Of a stretch of DNA of 64,000 bases, positions 6,464 to 14,986 are shown piece after piece. The DNA comes from QHXN01 sp963785125. GTDB taxonomy: Bacteria; Acidobacteriota; Blastocatellia; Pyrinomonadales; Pyrinomonadaceae. Positions within the stretch are counted from its first letter, which is position 1, and each line of letters starts with the position of its first letter. The notes under the pieces are model-generated. The model searched no databases. It was not told the origin of the DNA and saw only the letters and a program-made list of their open reading frames with translations. Location of the stretch: positions 806,001 to 870,000 of the forward strand of contig CAWATU010000007.1 in assembly GCA_963785125.1 (NCBI GenBank), given 5' to 3'. A program made the translations under genes and the position numbers.

Positions 6464-9400
6464 TCAGGCTAGAAAGGACTTGGGCGTCACCACTGAGCCG
6501 AGCCAGTTGGCGAAGCGACCGGCAGTAAGGGCATCCATTTCGTGTGTACTTGCAAGATAGCGCGCAGCGCTCGCAATCTCGCGCGGCGACTTGGTCGCGT
6601 CGGGAATATACGCGCCAATCCGCGGGTCGGTATGTTGCCACTCCTCAAGGACTTCGTGGAGCCCACTGGCCGCCACCCGATCTAGCGATCCGGTGCCGAC
6701 AACACGAATCACGCGCTGCAGCATGGCAGGCTCCGACCCGCCGACCTGCGCCGCGACGCGGCGGGAGAGTTCGGGTGCCTTCGCGACTAGTTCGTCAGGG
6801 AGTCGGCTGAAAACCCGTACTGCGCTTTCGGTGAATTGCTCGCGCTCGCCAGGGCCGACGATCGCCTCGAGCCCTTGGACGTTAGCTTCCAGCAGCACGA
6901 GATCGTCGCCCAATGCGTCGCCGAGGTTTGCGAGTTCGGCCAGTCCGCGCAAGACGCCTGCAGTGTCATCCCGCAACCGTCGTACATGGACCAGTTCTTC
7001 CAGCGCGTCGCGAAGATCGTCGGCGTTAGAGGTGTGCCGCGCCGCTTCGACCGCGGCTTCGGCGGCGCGCTCGGCAGCGGCGAGATCGGGGACAGGCAAC
7101 ATGCGCCGCGCGATGCTCTCCACGTAGTGAAGCTTGCTTCCCGGCAGCCGCTCGCTCCGCATCGCGAGCAGATCCAGCGCCCTCTGCGGTTGCCCGAACT
7201 TCAGCAGATCGGTGCCGCGTTTCTGCGCGTACTCCTCCCAGTCGAGAGGCGACGCCGTTGCCAGCTGCTTCTCGTCGGCAACGCCTCCGACGCGGTTCGC
7301 GAGATAGGCGTTGCTTCGCGGCGGAAGCTCGCCGACGGCATCGCGAAGGTAAGGCTCGATGCCAGTAATCCAGCGCTTGTCGACTTCCTCGGGATCCTCA
7401 TCGAGCGCAAGCCGGTGATAGATCTCTTCCGCCCGATCCGATGGCAGCGGACGCGGCGCATAGTACTTCACCGCGGCTGCGTGGATCTGCATGCGCTGAT
7501 CGGCTAACTTCGTGTCCCTGGCCAGATCTTCGCGCACGATCCGCCGTAGCTCGGGACGAAGCTCGAGATGATTGGCGTTGTCTCCCAGCTTGACGAGCGC
7601 GACTTCCTTGGCAAGTTCGTCGAACAGCTGACGCGCCGTCGTTTCGTCGATCGTGCCGAGGCCGCATGGAATCGCGAGCACGTCGCGGATCAACTCCCAC
7701 GTGATCACTCTTAGGGCGAGTCCGGGATGCGCCAGCGCGGCGACGCGCTTGTCGTGAATGTGGCCGAGAATCCGCTCGTACAACCTGCCCTGCACGATGG
7801 CATCGCCGACCTGTTTCTGCAGTTCCTCGTCGAGCTCGTCGATGACGCGCTCGGCGGCGTTGGCCTCGCGCCGCACGACCTCCGCCGCGAGACGCAACGA
7901 CAACGGATTGCCGCGGAGCTTGTCGTTCTTGTCGCGCACCGCGACGATGTCGGCGAGCCGGGCGACGAGCTGCGTGTTCGTTGACAGCTCTACCGGTAGC
8001 TCGTTCTGAAGCAGCGCGACGCACGCCGGAAGCCGCAGTCCACCCAGCTCCATCGGTGTGACCTCTACCTCTTCGACCATCACGCGGCCGGCGAGAATCG
8101 GCCGCAGCTGTGGCGCGATCGCCTGCAGCTGGCTGACGAGAGAGACCAGCGGTTCCAGCGCGTCGGGGTTCGAGAACTGCACTTCCTCGAGCGTGTCGAA
8201 GATCATCACGATTGGCTTGTCGGCGGGCAGCTTCTCTAGCAAGTGCGCGACATCGCCCAACAGATCCGCGACCTGGCCTGATGCAACCTGAGCGGCGATG
8301 TTCCCGCGTTTGCGGCTCGGTCCTCGCTTGGCCCGCGACGGCGCGCGCTTCTGCTGCCGCTGCTGTCCTTCGACCAAGGCCTGCGCCGCTTCAGCGATCT
8401 CTGGAATCTGTGGTCCGAGCTGCCGGACGATCGCGAGCAGCACGCCGGCGAGATTCGAGGCGTCGAGCTCGGGACGGTCGAAGTCGATGTAGACGAACGG
8501 CCGCCACTCGGCTGGGTTCGCCGGATCGCGCTCCGCCATCTGCAGTACGAACCGCGCGAGCAGGGCCGACTTTCCCATCCCGCCCGGCGCGTGAATGAAC
8601 AGCGGCGATGCCGGGTGGCTGTCGCAATACTCGGTGAGGTCCGCCAGCTCCTTCTCGCGTCCGGCGAAGAATCCTTTCGTCAGGTGATAGAAGGGCGCGA
8701 GCAGCGTCGCGCGTTCGAGCGACGCCCGCAACCGCCCCGCGTTAGGCAATGGCGTCACCAGACCGTCCAGCCATGCGGTGGCCGTCAGCAGCGCGCGCAG
8801 TGTGTCAGGATCGCGGAAATCGTCGGCCGCGAGCGCATCTCGCCGGATCAGCCTACCGAACGTCACGTCCAGCAGTTCGTTCTTATTCTCGGGATTGCAG
8901 TCGCGAGCGTCCTTCAACGCGCCGCGCGCCGCGAGCCGCGCGAGCGCCGCCTTGCGCAGGCGTTCGTTGAGCATCCAGCGCGCGCCGACCTGGCGGCTCT
9001 CGAGCAGCAAGGCGACCCGAGCGCTCTGCGACGTCTTGCCGAACGGGCGGATCTGCTCGGGATCGAACGTGGCGTGCGCTGCGGCGGCCTCGACCCACGA
9101 CCAGCACTCGTGCTTGTCCAAGTCGAGATCCTCGACGTCGTCACTCCAGACGTCATCACCATCGATCGAGCTCGCGATGCCTCGGACGATCGAGTCGTGC
9201 TGGCCGACATGGCTGGAGGCAGCCTCGGGTTGGGCCGTGGGCGCGCGGTAGATGCCGCGCGACGCATCCCATCCGTAACCCGCTGTGGCGAGCGCGCCGA
9301 CCATCGCCTCGATGGTCCGCCCTCGATTGATGCCGCCCTCGCCGCCGACATGTATGCCGGCAAGGCGCCAGTCGGCGTCGAAGCAGGGGGCGCCGAGCGA

Positions 9401-10186
9401 GCCGAGGTAGGACGCGCTCTGATAAGTCAGCTCGTCGGGATCCCCCGTTGACGGATCGTGGGCACCGATCGTGATCCGCAAGGAATTCGAGACGTATTGA
9501 ACGATGACGACTCTGTCGTCGCCGGCTGGACGGTTGCCATGCGCCGGCGAAATCCAGCCGCGCGTTCGCACCGCGACTTCGGCCGCGGGATTCTCCAACG
9601 CTCGTGCGATCGGCCGCTCGAGCCGCAGCACGCGCACGTGGTCTGCGTCAACCACGACCGGATCTTTCTCGTGAATTCCGAGCGTGGCCCCCTCGAACAA
9701 GAAGGTGACGTCAGGCCCGGGCGGCGGGACCAGCGGAGACCCGATGGTCATGACCTGATCGTCGCCGACGAGGAATCCCGTACACTGAGTCTCGCCGGGC
9801 ACTTTCATCCTGATGCCGCACACCTGTCGTTGAACCAGGCCGAGTCCGCCCTTCCATTCCGTGAGATTGAGAACCTTGAGCGACGGACGGATCGCCTCCA
9901 GCAGTTCGTCGGGTGACGCCACGAGTCCGATCGAGGCGGCGAACTGACGTAATCGCGGACTGGTCGGGTTGCCACGCAGCGCGGCAGACACCAGCGTGTC
10001 GACGCCGTTTACGGTCGCCCACTTCACGAGCGCTAGCGCCCGCTCTCGCACGTCGCGCGCGCCGCTACGCTCGCTCGCCGGAATCTTCAGCGGCTCGGCG
10101 ACCTTGTAATCCAGGTCCTCCGGCGTGAACGCTTCGGCGAGCGCGTCGATCAGCTCCTGCTCGCGCGCCGTCGACAATGCGATCAT
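6464..10186 (-). CDS. EAD - inactive trypsin-like domain - STAND ATPase with helical repeats
   Basis: This 1240-residue sensor-type protein is the last gene of a four-gene operon; its ATG overlaps the previous stop (ATGA). Residues 8-88 form an effector-associated domain (EAD1-like). Residues about 115-300 look like a trypsin fold, but the catalytic positions are lost: the sister protein's LTNHHVL is MTIGSPL here, and its GSSGAP is GSLGAP (Ser to Leu). A STAND/NACHT-type ATPase follows, with Walker A HAPGGMGKSALL (about 532-543) and Walker B IVMIFDTLEEVQ. The rest is alpha-helical repeat sequence. STAND proteins with EADs sense invasion, oligomerise and recruit effectors through homotypic EAD contacts. 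I infer this is the switch of the system and that the dead protease is a binding or structural domain. Confidence 0.85.
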   Translation of the reverse strand: MIALSTAREQELIDALAEAFTPEDLDYKVAEPLKIPASERSGARDVRERALALVKWATVNGVDTLVSAALRGNPTSPRLRQFAASIGLVASPDELLEAIRPSLKVLNLTEWKGGLGLVQRQVCGIRMKVPGETQCTGFLVGDDQVMTIGSPLVPPPGPDVTFLFEGATLGIHEKDPVVVDADHVRVLRLERPIARALENPAAEVAVRTRGWISPAHGNRPAGDDRVVIVQYVSNSLRITIGAHDPSTGDPDELTYQSASYLGSLGAPCFDADWRLAGIHVGGEGGINRGRTIEAMVGALATAGYGWDASRGIYRAPTAQPEAASSHVGQHDSIVRGIASSIDGDDVWSDDVEDLDLDKHECWSWVEAAAAHATFDPEQIRPFGKTSQSARVALLLESRQVGARWMLNERLRKAALARLAARGALKDARDCNPENKNELLDVTFGRLIRRDALAADDFRDPDTLRALLTATAWLDGLVTPLPNAGRLRASLERATLLAPFYHLTKGFFAGREKELADLTEYCDSHPASPLFIHAPGGMGKSALLARFVLQMAERDPANPAEWRPFVYIDFDRPELDASNLAGVLLAIVRQLGPQIPEIAEAAQALVEGQQRQQKRAPSRAKRGPSRKRGNIAAQVASGQVADLLGDVAHLLEKLPADKPIVMIFDTLEEVQFSNPDALEPLVSLVSQLQAIAPQLRPILAGRVMVEEVEVTPMELGGLRLPACVALLQNELPVELSTNTQLVARLADIVAVRDKNDKLRGNPLSLRLAAEVVRREANAAERVIDELDEELQKQVGDAIVQGRLYERILGHIHDKRVAALAHPGLALRVITWELIRDVLAIPCGLGTIDETTARQLFDELAKEVALVKLGDNANHLELRPELRRIVREDLARDTKLADQRMQIHAAAVKYYAPRPLPSDRAEEIYHRLALDEDPEEVDKRWITGIEPYLRDAVGELPPRSNAYLANRVGGVADEKQLATASPLDWEEYAQKRGTDLLKFGQPQRALDLLAMRSERLPGSKLHYVESIARRMLPVPDLAAAERAAEAAVEAARHTSNADDLRDALEELVHVRRLRDDTAGVLRGLAELANLGDALGDDLVLLEANVQGLEAIVGPGEREQFTESAVRVFSRLPDELVAKAPELSRRVAAQVGGSEPAMLQRVIRVVGTGSLDRVAASGLHEVLEEWQHTDPRIGAYIPDATKSPREIASAARYLASTHEMDALTAGRFANWLGSVVTPKSFLA

Positions 10187-11244
10187 GGCGGACCTCCGGG
10201 AACCACCGGTGGTGGCGCGGGCGGAGGCGCTTGCGACAGTCTGCGAATCGTCTTGCGCATCAACTGGAATCGCTCGCGCAGGCTTTTGCCTGACACTTGG
10301 GCGATCTCGTCCCGCAACACCTGGTCGCTCACGTCCCAGGCGCGCGCCGTCGCGACCTGCCTGAGGACGGCGAACATGTCTCCGTCGGTGAAGGGCTGAG
10401 CCTGATCGCGTTCGGCAACTTCGTCGATCGCATCCGGCAATGTGTCAGAGAACCGGATCAGCAAGACCCGAAGAAGCGGGCGTAACTCTTCGTCCGCGTA
10501 CTTTGCCAGGCGGACGATGAAGCTGACCGTCTCCGGCGGCAGGGCCGGCTCGGTGGGCAGCGGGAATCCGTCGAAGACGAAGACCCGTTTCTGCTTGCGC
10601 TCTTCCAGTGCGTCCTTGACCTGGTCCGCGAGATCCTTCCCGGAGCGCTGACCCGATTCCAGACCGGTGGTGTCTTTCTTGAGCGCAACACCGATGCGCC
10701 GCAGAATGTCGTTTGCCAGCGTCTCGGCCTCGACCGCCGCGGAGACGTCGAACTGGCTGGTTATGAAGCCGTGCTGCCGCGCGATGTGTTGTGCGAGGTA
10801 GAACGAGAAGGACTTCCCTGTCACTGGTTCACCCGTTACCACGAGCACCGGCGAGCCCGCCGGCACGCACAGAGCCTGCAGTGACAGCCGGAGATCCTCC
10901 CGATTCGCAAACGGCCGGTTTCCGTCGAGCAGCACCTCCTTGAACGGATCGGCGATCGTCGGTTGTGGCTGATCCTTGAGGAACGCCAGAATGACGTCGA
11001 GCTCTGCTGCCGTTGTCGGATTGCGCGGCAGTTCATCGACGATCGGCGCGATCCACCCCTCGAGCAGGGCGCGGTCAACGACGATATTGACGATGTTGTC
11101 GATCGTCACGCCCGGAGACACCGGCACGATCGCAGCGAACGTCCCGGGCCTGATCCCCTCCACCAGATTCTGGAAGTCCAGAAAGAACGTGGCTGCCGGG
11201 AACATCTTCGAGACGTTCTTGATCAGCAGGTCGCGCAGTTCCAT
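10183..11244 (-). CDS. EAD-linked P-loop ATPase
   Basis: I chose ATG 11244, two bases after the upstream stop (TGA T ATG); a longer frame reaching 11286 would overlap that gene by 41 bp. The 353-residue protein starts with an effector-associated domain (MELRDLLIKNVSKMFPAATF to about residue 90, including the typical LLEGWIAPIVDELPRNP). A P-loop ATPase follows, with Walker A TGEPVTGKS (137-145) and a Walker B-like VFVFDGFP. A proline-rich tail (PPPAPPPVVPGG) ends it. Its stop overlaps the STAND gene's start (ATGA), so the two are translationally coupled. Likely an energy-dependent adaptor between the EAD protease and the STAND protein; the exact role is inference. Confidence 0.8.
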   Translation of the reverse strand: MELRDLLIKNVSKMFPAATFFLDFQNLVEGIRPGTFAAIVPVSPGVTIDNIVNIVVDRALLEGWIAPIVDELPRNPTTAAELDVILAFLKDQPQPTIADPFKEVLLDGNRPFANREDLRLSLQALCVPAGSPVLVVTGEPVTGKSFSFYLAQHIARQHGFITSQFDVSAAVEAETLANDILRRIGVALKKDTTGLESGQRSGKDLADQVKDALEERKQKRVFVFDGFPLPTEPALPPETVSFIVRLAKYADEELRPLLRVLLIRFSDTLPDAIDEVAERDQAQPFTDGDMFAVLRQVATARAWDVSDQVLRDEIAQVSGKSLRERFQLMRKTIRRLSQAPPPAPPPVVPGGPP

Positions 11245-11245
11245 A

Positions 11246-12286
11246 TCACAACTCGACGTTCTGAGCAGCGAGTCCCGCGACGACACGGCTGATGCGGACT
11301 CCCTGGTTCTTCGTTAGCGGCGCCTTACCGGTCATCTGCGTCGGCGTGCCGCCGCGATGGTGAAGCGCGATCAGCTTGCCGCTCGCGTCGAACACCGGCG
11401 CGCCAGAGGATCCGGGCTGCGTGTCGGTCAGATACTGAACGCGATCGGTCGTCACCGACGTAATCATGTTGCGAACGAATCCGAGCCGCTTCTGCTGCCC
11501 GTCCGGATGCTGGACGATGAACGCGCGATCGCCGTCGGCCGGCACCGCGACATTCGAAAGATCGATCACCGGAATGTCGGCCTTCATGTTAGCAACGCGG
11601 ATGATCCCCCAGTCGTCGGCCTGATCGGCGACGATCGTGTTCGGATCCGCGGGCAACGAGACGACCGGCAGGCTGGTCCCGTTGACGTCGACGTCGAACC
11701 CGAAGTCGACCTGCACCGTGACCGCCTTGATGCCCTCCGGAAACAGCACGTGATGATTCGTCAGGACGTGATCCGATCCGATACGGAATCCCGTCCCGGT
11801 GAAGCCACCGAGCGCATTCTCGACGCGCAGGAGACAGATAGCCGGTGCGAGCCCGAGCAACCGCTGGAGGGTGGCGATCAGGTTCGGGACGCGTCCGGCC
11901 GCCATGGTGAGGTCGTCCGTGAAGAGCAGCGCCTCGGGCGCAGTGATCTTCGGATCGAAGCCCTGCATCGGTTCGGGACTGACCACGACCGCCTTGTCGT
12001 AGATCAGGTCCTTGAGGAACGGCGCTTTCCGGTTGCGCGGATTCTGCGCGAGCACGTCCTTCACCAAATCCGTCGTCGTGCCCTTCGCCGCCGTCTTCTC
12101 CAGAATCACGTGCCACAGCTGACGCGGCGTCAGGCTGACCGGAATGTCGAGCGGATCCACGTCGAACTTCTCCGCCAGCGCGATCGCGTCGAGCGGCACC
12201 GGCACGATCCCCGCAAGCGTCCGCCACAGTTCCTGCCCTGCGGGCGTGTTGAACGGAAACGGATGGTTCTGCAGGAACGCGACCAT
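11246..12286 (-). CDS. EAD-linked trypsin-like serine protease
   Basis: A 346-residue protein. Residues 10-95 are a helical effector-associated-type domain (FNTPAGQELWRTLAGIVPVP onward). Residues about 145-340 are a trypsin-like protease with a complete triad: His179 (LTNHHVLFPEG), Asp225 (DDWGIIRV) and Ser294 (PGSSGAPVFD). No signal peptide, so it acts in the cytoplasm. The ATG shares one base with the previous gene's stop (TGATG at 12288-12284), indicating coupling with the nuclease-protease gene. In conflict systems such proteases are effectors, or activators that cleave a partner; the nuclease-bearing neighbour is an obvious candidate substrate. Confidence 0.85.
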   Translation of the reverse strand: MVAFLQNHPFPFNTPAGQELWRTLAGIVPVPLDAIALAEKFDVDPLDIPVSLTPRQLWHVILEKTAAKGTTTDLVKDVLAQNPRNRKAPFLKDLIYDKAVVVSPEPMQGFDPKITAPEALLFTDDLTMAAGRVPNLIATLQRLLGLAPAICLLRVENALGGFTGTGFRIGSDHVLTNHHVLFPEGIKAVTVQVDFGFDVDVNGTSLPVVSLPADPNTIVADQADDWGIIRVANMKADIPVIDLSNVAVPADGDRAFIVQHPDGQQKRLGFVRNMITSVTTDRVQYLTDTQPGSSGAPVFDASGKLIALHHRGGTPTQMTGKAPLTKNQGVRISRVVAGLAAQNVEL

Positions 12287-14340
12287 CAGATGAACCTGAT
12301 CTGCTCTGGGAACAGCAGCGGCCTCGTCGGCTCGCCGACCCCCTCGTTCGAGAGCGGATCGACGTCGGCAAGGCCATCGAACGAGATCCCGGCGCGCGAC
12401 TCGATTGTCGAGATCGCGACCTGCGTCGAGACATTGAGCTGCGGCGAGACGAAGTCGCCGAACACGAATTCAGGCGGTTCGAGATTGTCTTCCTGCGACA
12501 TTTCGTAGCCTGTCGCGCACAGCTCGCCGGTCTCGTCGTGGACGAACGCGATCACCTTCCAGAACTTCACCGGGATGCGCACGCCGAACATCGTCGGATC
12601 GTTCTTCGAGAAGTACGGCCCGGTGAACACCGAGATCTTCTGATCGTCTTCACGCGCGTGTTGGAGCGCGTAGTCCTCGAGCGCGAGCCAGATCGGCGCG
12701 TTGAACGACTGCATCTGCGGCGTGACGTTGGTCACATGCATGGAGTCGTCGGCTCCGCGTTGAATCACAGCCGCAGACTTGCCCCACGCCGGGTCCTCGC
12801 GCCGCGTCATGTGCCCGCGGCTGAACTTCGGCGTGCTTCCGTAGCACTCTTTCATGATCTGCATTTCCTGCGGGATGCGCGGATCGAAGCGCCACGCCGT
12901 CCGCTTGCTCGACTTCGACCGCGCCCCGTCGATGTTACAGGCGCTGTAGAAGCACTGGCGGCGCTCGGCGTTCATCACCACCGAGAAGTGCTCGTAGGGC
13001 AGCACGGTGTTGTCGTCGCCCCACGTCAAGATGTCGGACTTCCCCTTCAAGATCGTCGGCAACTGGACGGTGAATTCATCGCCGAGGAACCCAGGGTCGT
13101 AGCCTTTGCGATCCTTGTAGTCCTCCGGTTTGGCTTTTGCCTCGGTCTCGATGGGATCGCCAGTCTCGTCGCGGTCCTCCTGCGTGGACGCGGAAAGATT
13201 TTGACGTCGAGCCCCACCGCTCGACACCGGCTGCGCGGCTGCGCCGAGTGACACCGTCACGATCAGCGGGATCGTGATGCTGGTCGCATTGCCAGACGAC
13301 GTTCTATTCGCAATCGCGGGTGTGGCGCTCGCGGCACTCGCCCTCGACGCCGGACGGCGCGAAGGATGCGGGCGGGCGGGCACTTCGCGTCTCCCGCGAA
13401 GTGTTCCCGCAAGCAGCGCGTCGAGCCGTTCCTTGACGCGATCCGCACGCACGGCAAAGTTGGTGCGCAAGAAGCTGCCGCTGAAGTGCAGGCCGAGCGC
13501 CTCGCCGGTAGTCAGATCGAGAACGATCGATCCCGAATTCCCGCCGAGTGTCGTGCAGTTGTGCAGCACGCGATCGTCGTCTGCGTCCGTGATCGCGCCC
13601 GGTGCCAAGCGCTTCTTGTCGTAGATCTCTCCGTAGATCTGCTTCATCAGATCGGGCTCGGGAATGCGGCTGTCGAACGCGGGATATCCGATCGTCGCGA
13701 CGAAGGGTCCGGTCGCGGGCGGACGCGTGGACAAGGTGATGGGCTTCGCGACCTGCCCGTCGATCTGTTCGACTTCGAGGAACGCGAGGTCGAGGCCGGG
13801 GCGCGCCTCAATGTAGCGGACGCCCTTCACGTCGAAGACCTGCTTGTCGTCTCGCCCAATCTCTTGAAGCATGTCGATTGACGCCGCCATATCGCCGCCG
13901 GGACCCGACTGGAAGACGAACTTGTCGCCGTCTGCGCGCGCGAACTCCTCGGCGACGTGGCGGTTGGTGACCAGATACCGTGGATGGACCAGCCATCCCG
14001 TCCCGACCCACGAAAAGTCTGGATTCCCGGTCAGCTCGATTCGGCCCACCGACGCGATAGCGGGCCCGAGCACACCGGCGGCGGTCTCGAGCCGCGATTT
14101 CCAGAGGGGGATGTCACCCTGATCCGCGAATTCAAGCACCGTCGCCCCGTTCTTGATTGCCAGAACCGGCCGGCGGCGGCGCATGACTATCGATTCTTGG
14201 TCGATTTGGAGCTGTGGTGGACGATTAACCTCAAGCCGCTCGTTCGTAGCCGCTTCCGCGTCCGCCAGTTCCGGGTCGTCGTCGAGCAGGTTGTCGTTGA
14301 AGGCTCGAAGCAACGCCGCCTTCTCTTCCAACGTCCGCAT
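12286..14340 (-). CDS. Trypsin-like protease fused to a DNA/RNA non-specific endonuclease
   Basis: First gene of the four-gene operon, with AAGGAG nine bases before ATG 14340. Residues 1-95 are a helical leader. Residues about 95-310 are a trypsin-like domain with His128 (VTNRHVAEEF), Asp184 (GLDLAFLEVE) and Ser269 (LGGNSGSIVLD). An Ala/Ser/Arg-rich linker (315-400) includes ATSITIPLIVTVSLGAA. Residues 405-684 are an Endonuclease_NS (NUC1/Serratia nuclease) domain: His510 in FSRGHMTRREDPAWG, Asn547 and Glu555 in FNAPIWLALEDYA, with the 8-residue metal-site spacing of the family. The nuclease is the likely killing effector, degrading any nucleic acid in the cell. Self-cleavage or cleavage by the neighbouring protease could release it; that is inference. 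Confidence 0.88.
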   Translation of the reverse strand: MRTLEEKAALLRAFNDNLLDDDPELADAEAATNERLEVNRPPQLQIDQESIVMRRRRPVLAIKNGATVLEFADQGDIPLWKSRLETAAGVLGPAIASVGRIELTGNPDFSWVGTGWLVHPRYLVTNRHVAEEFARADGDKFVFQSGPGGDMAASIDMLQEIGRDDKQVFDVKGVRYIEARPGLDLAFLEVEQIDGQVAKPITLSTRPPATGPFVATIGYPAFDSRIPEPDLMKQIYGEIYDKKRLAPGAITDADDDRVLHNCTTLGGNSGSIVLDLTTGEALGLHFSGSFLRTNFAVRADRVKERLDALLAGTLRGRREVPARPHPSRRPASRASAASATPAIANRTSSGNATSITIPLIVTVSLGAAAQPVSSGGARRQNLSASTQEDRDETGDPIETEAKAKPEDYKDRKGYDPGFLGDEFTVQLPTILKGKSDILTWGDDNTVLPYEHFSVVMNAERRQCFYSACNIDGARSKSSKRTAWRFDPRIPQEMQIMKECYGSTPKFSRGHMTRREDPAWGKSAAVIQRGADDSMHVTNVTPQMQSFNAPIWLALEDYALQHAREDDQKISVFTGPYFSKNDPTMFGVRIPVKFWKVIAFVHDETGELCATGYEMSQEDNLEPPEFVFGDFVSPQLNVSTQVAISTIESRAGISFDGLADVDPLSNEGVGEPTRPLLFPEQIRFI

Positions 14341-14507
14341 GGTGGTTACTCCTTCTGTCTTTCGATAAACTTTACACCTATCGCGCGTGCGGCCGCACTG
14401 CGAATTGCAAATCTTGGTGGTCCAAACAAGTTAGGAAAGGTATGAACAAACCCTATCAAGTTGTTACAACGAGTTGAACCTGTTGACCGCGCAGCGTTCT
14501 TTCAAGG

Positions 14508-14837
14508 TCAGCGATGAATGTGTTTGTCGGCATCACGGCGATGTTGACGGCGTCTCATGAATAACTTTTTGCGGGCGTCTCTTAGCCTTGCCATCTGGAC
14601 ATGTGTGAGCAATCTACCGTCAGCATTAATAAGCGCCGAATCTACAGCATCTACTGCTTCCATTAGGTTTCCCCGGCGGATAAGAGCATCTACTTTTTCA
14701 GACAAGAGTGAAACGATTGTAAGTAGTAGTAGAGGTACTGCTAACCGGGATAACTCTTTAGGCTCGAGCTTTAGAACGCCCCCACCATAGCTGCGTCCAA
14801 CAAGTTCTGCGCTCAACTGGCTTAGGGTTGATAAAGT
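14508..14837 (-). pseudogene. C-terminal remnant of a DNA N6-adenine methyltransferase
   Basis: The minus-strand frame contains LSAELVGRSYGGGVLKLEPK then ELSRLAVP, the signature C-terminal segment of TaqI/BREX-type adenine methyltransferases and type II restriction-methylation enzymes (...GRxYGGGVLxLEPxE...LPVP). It is closed by an in-frame stop upstream at about 14838, and the catalytic NPPY domain is missing. The remaining helices (EAVDAVDSALINADGRLLTH) are consistent with the tail of such a protein. It marks a lost restriction or BREX-like module between the two intact cargo systems. Confidence 0.6.
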
Positions 14838-14986
14838 GCCAAGTGCCTAGCCTGACTACCCCTCTAATCATAAGTCGAAACCTTCGTCGGCACAATATTC
14901 CCACGATCAATTGCTGTCAATAAAAACAAGGCTCCTAAAGAACAGAATGCCAATAATCAGACTCCTCGCTTATAGGAGCGATTGGA

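Noticed and set aside
8591..9916. Long plus-strand open frames opposite the STAND gene
   Set aside because: They have the arginine-rich, motif-free composition of GC-rich antisense frames, and the minus strand holds a clear multidomain protein.
11357..12508. 383-codon plus-strand frame
   Set aside because: Antisense to the protease and nuclease genes, no domain, no ribosome site.
14388..14399. Palindrome GTGCGGCCGCAC upstream of the EAD operon
   Set aside because: Twelve bases of GC palindrome are expected often in this composition; no second copy supports an operator.
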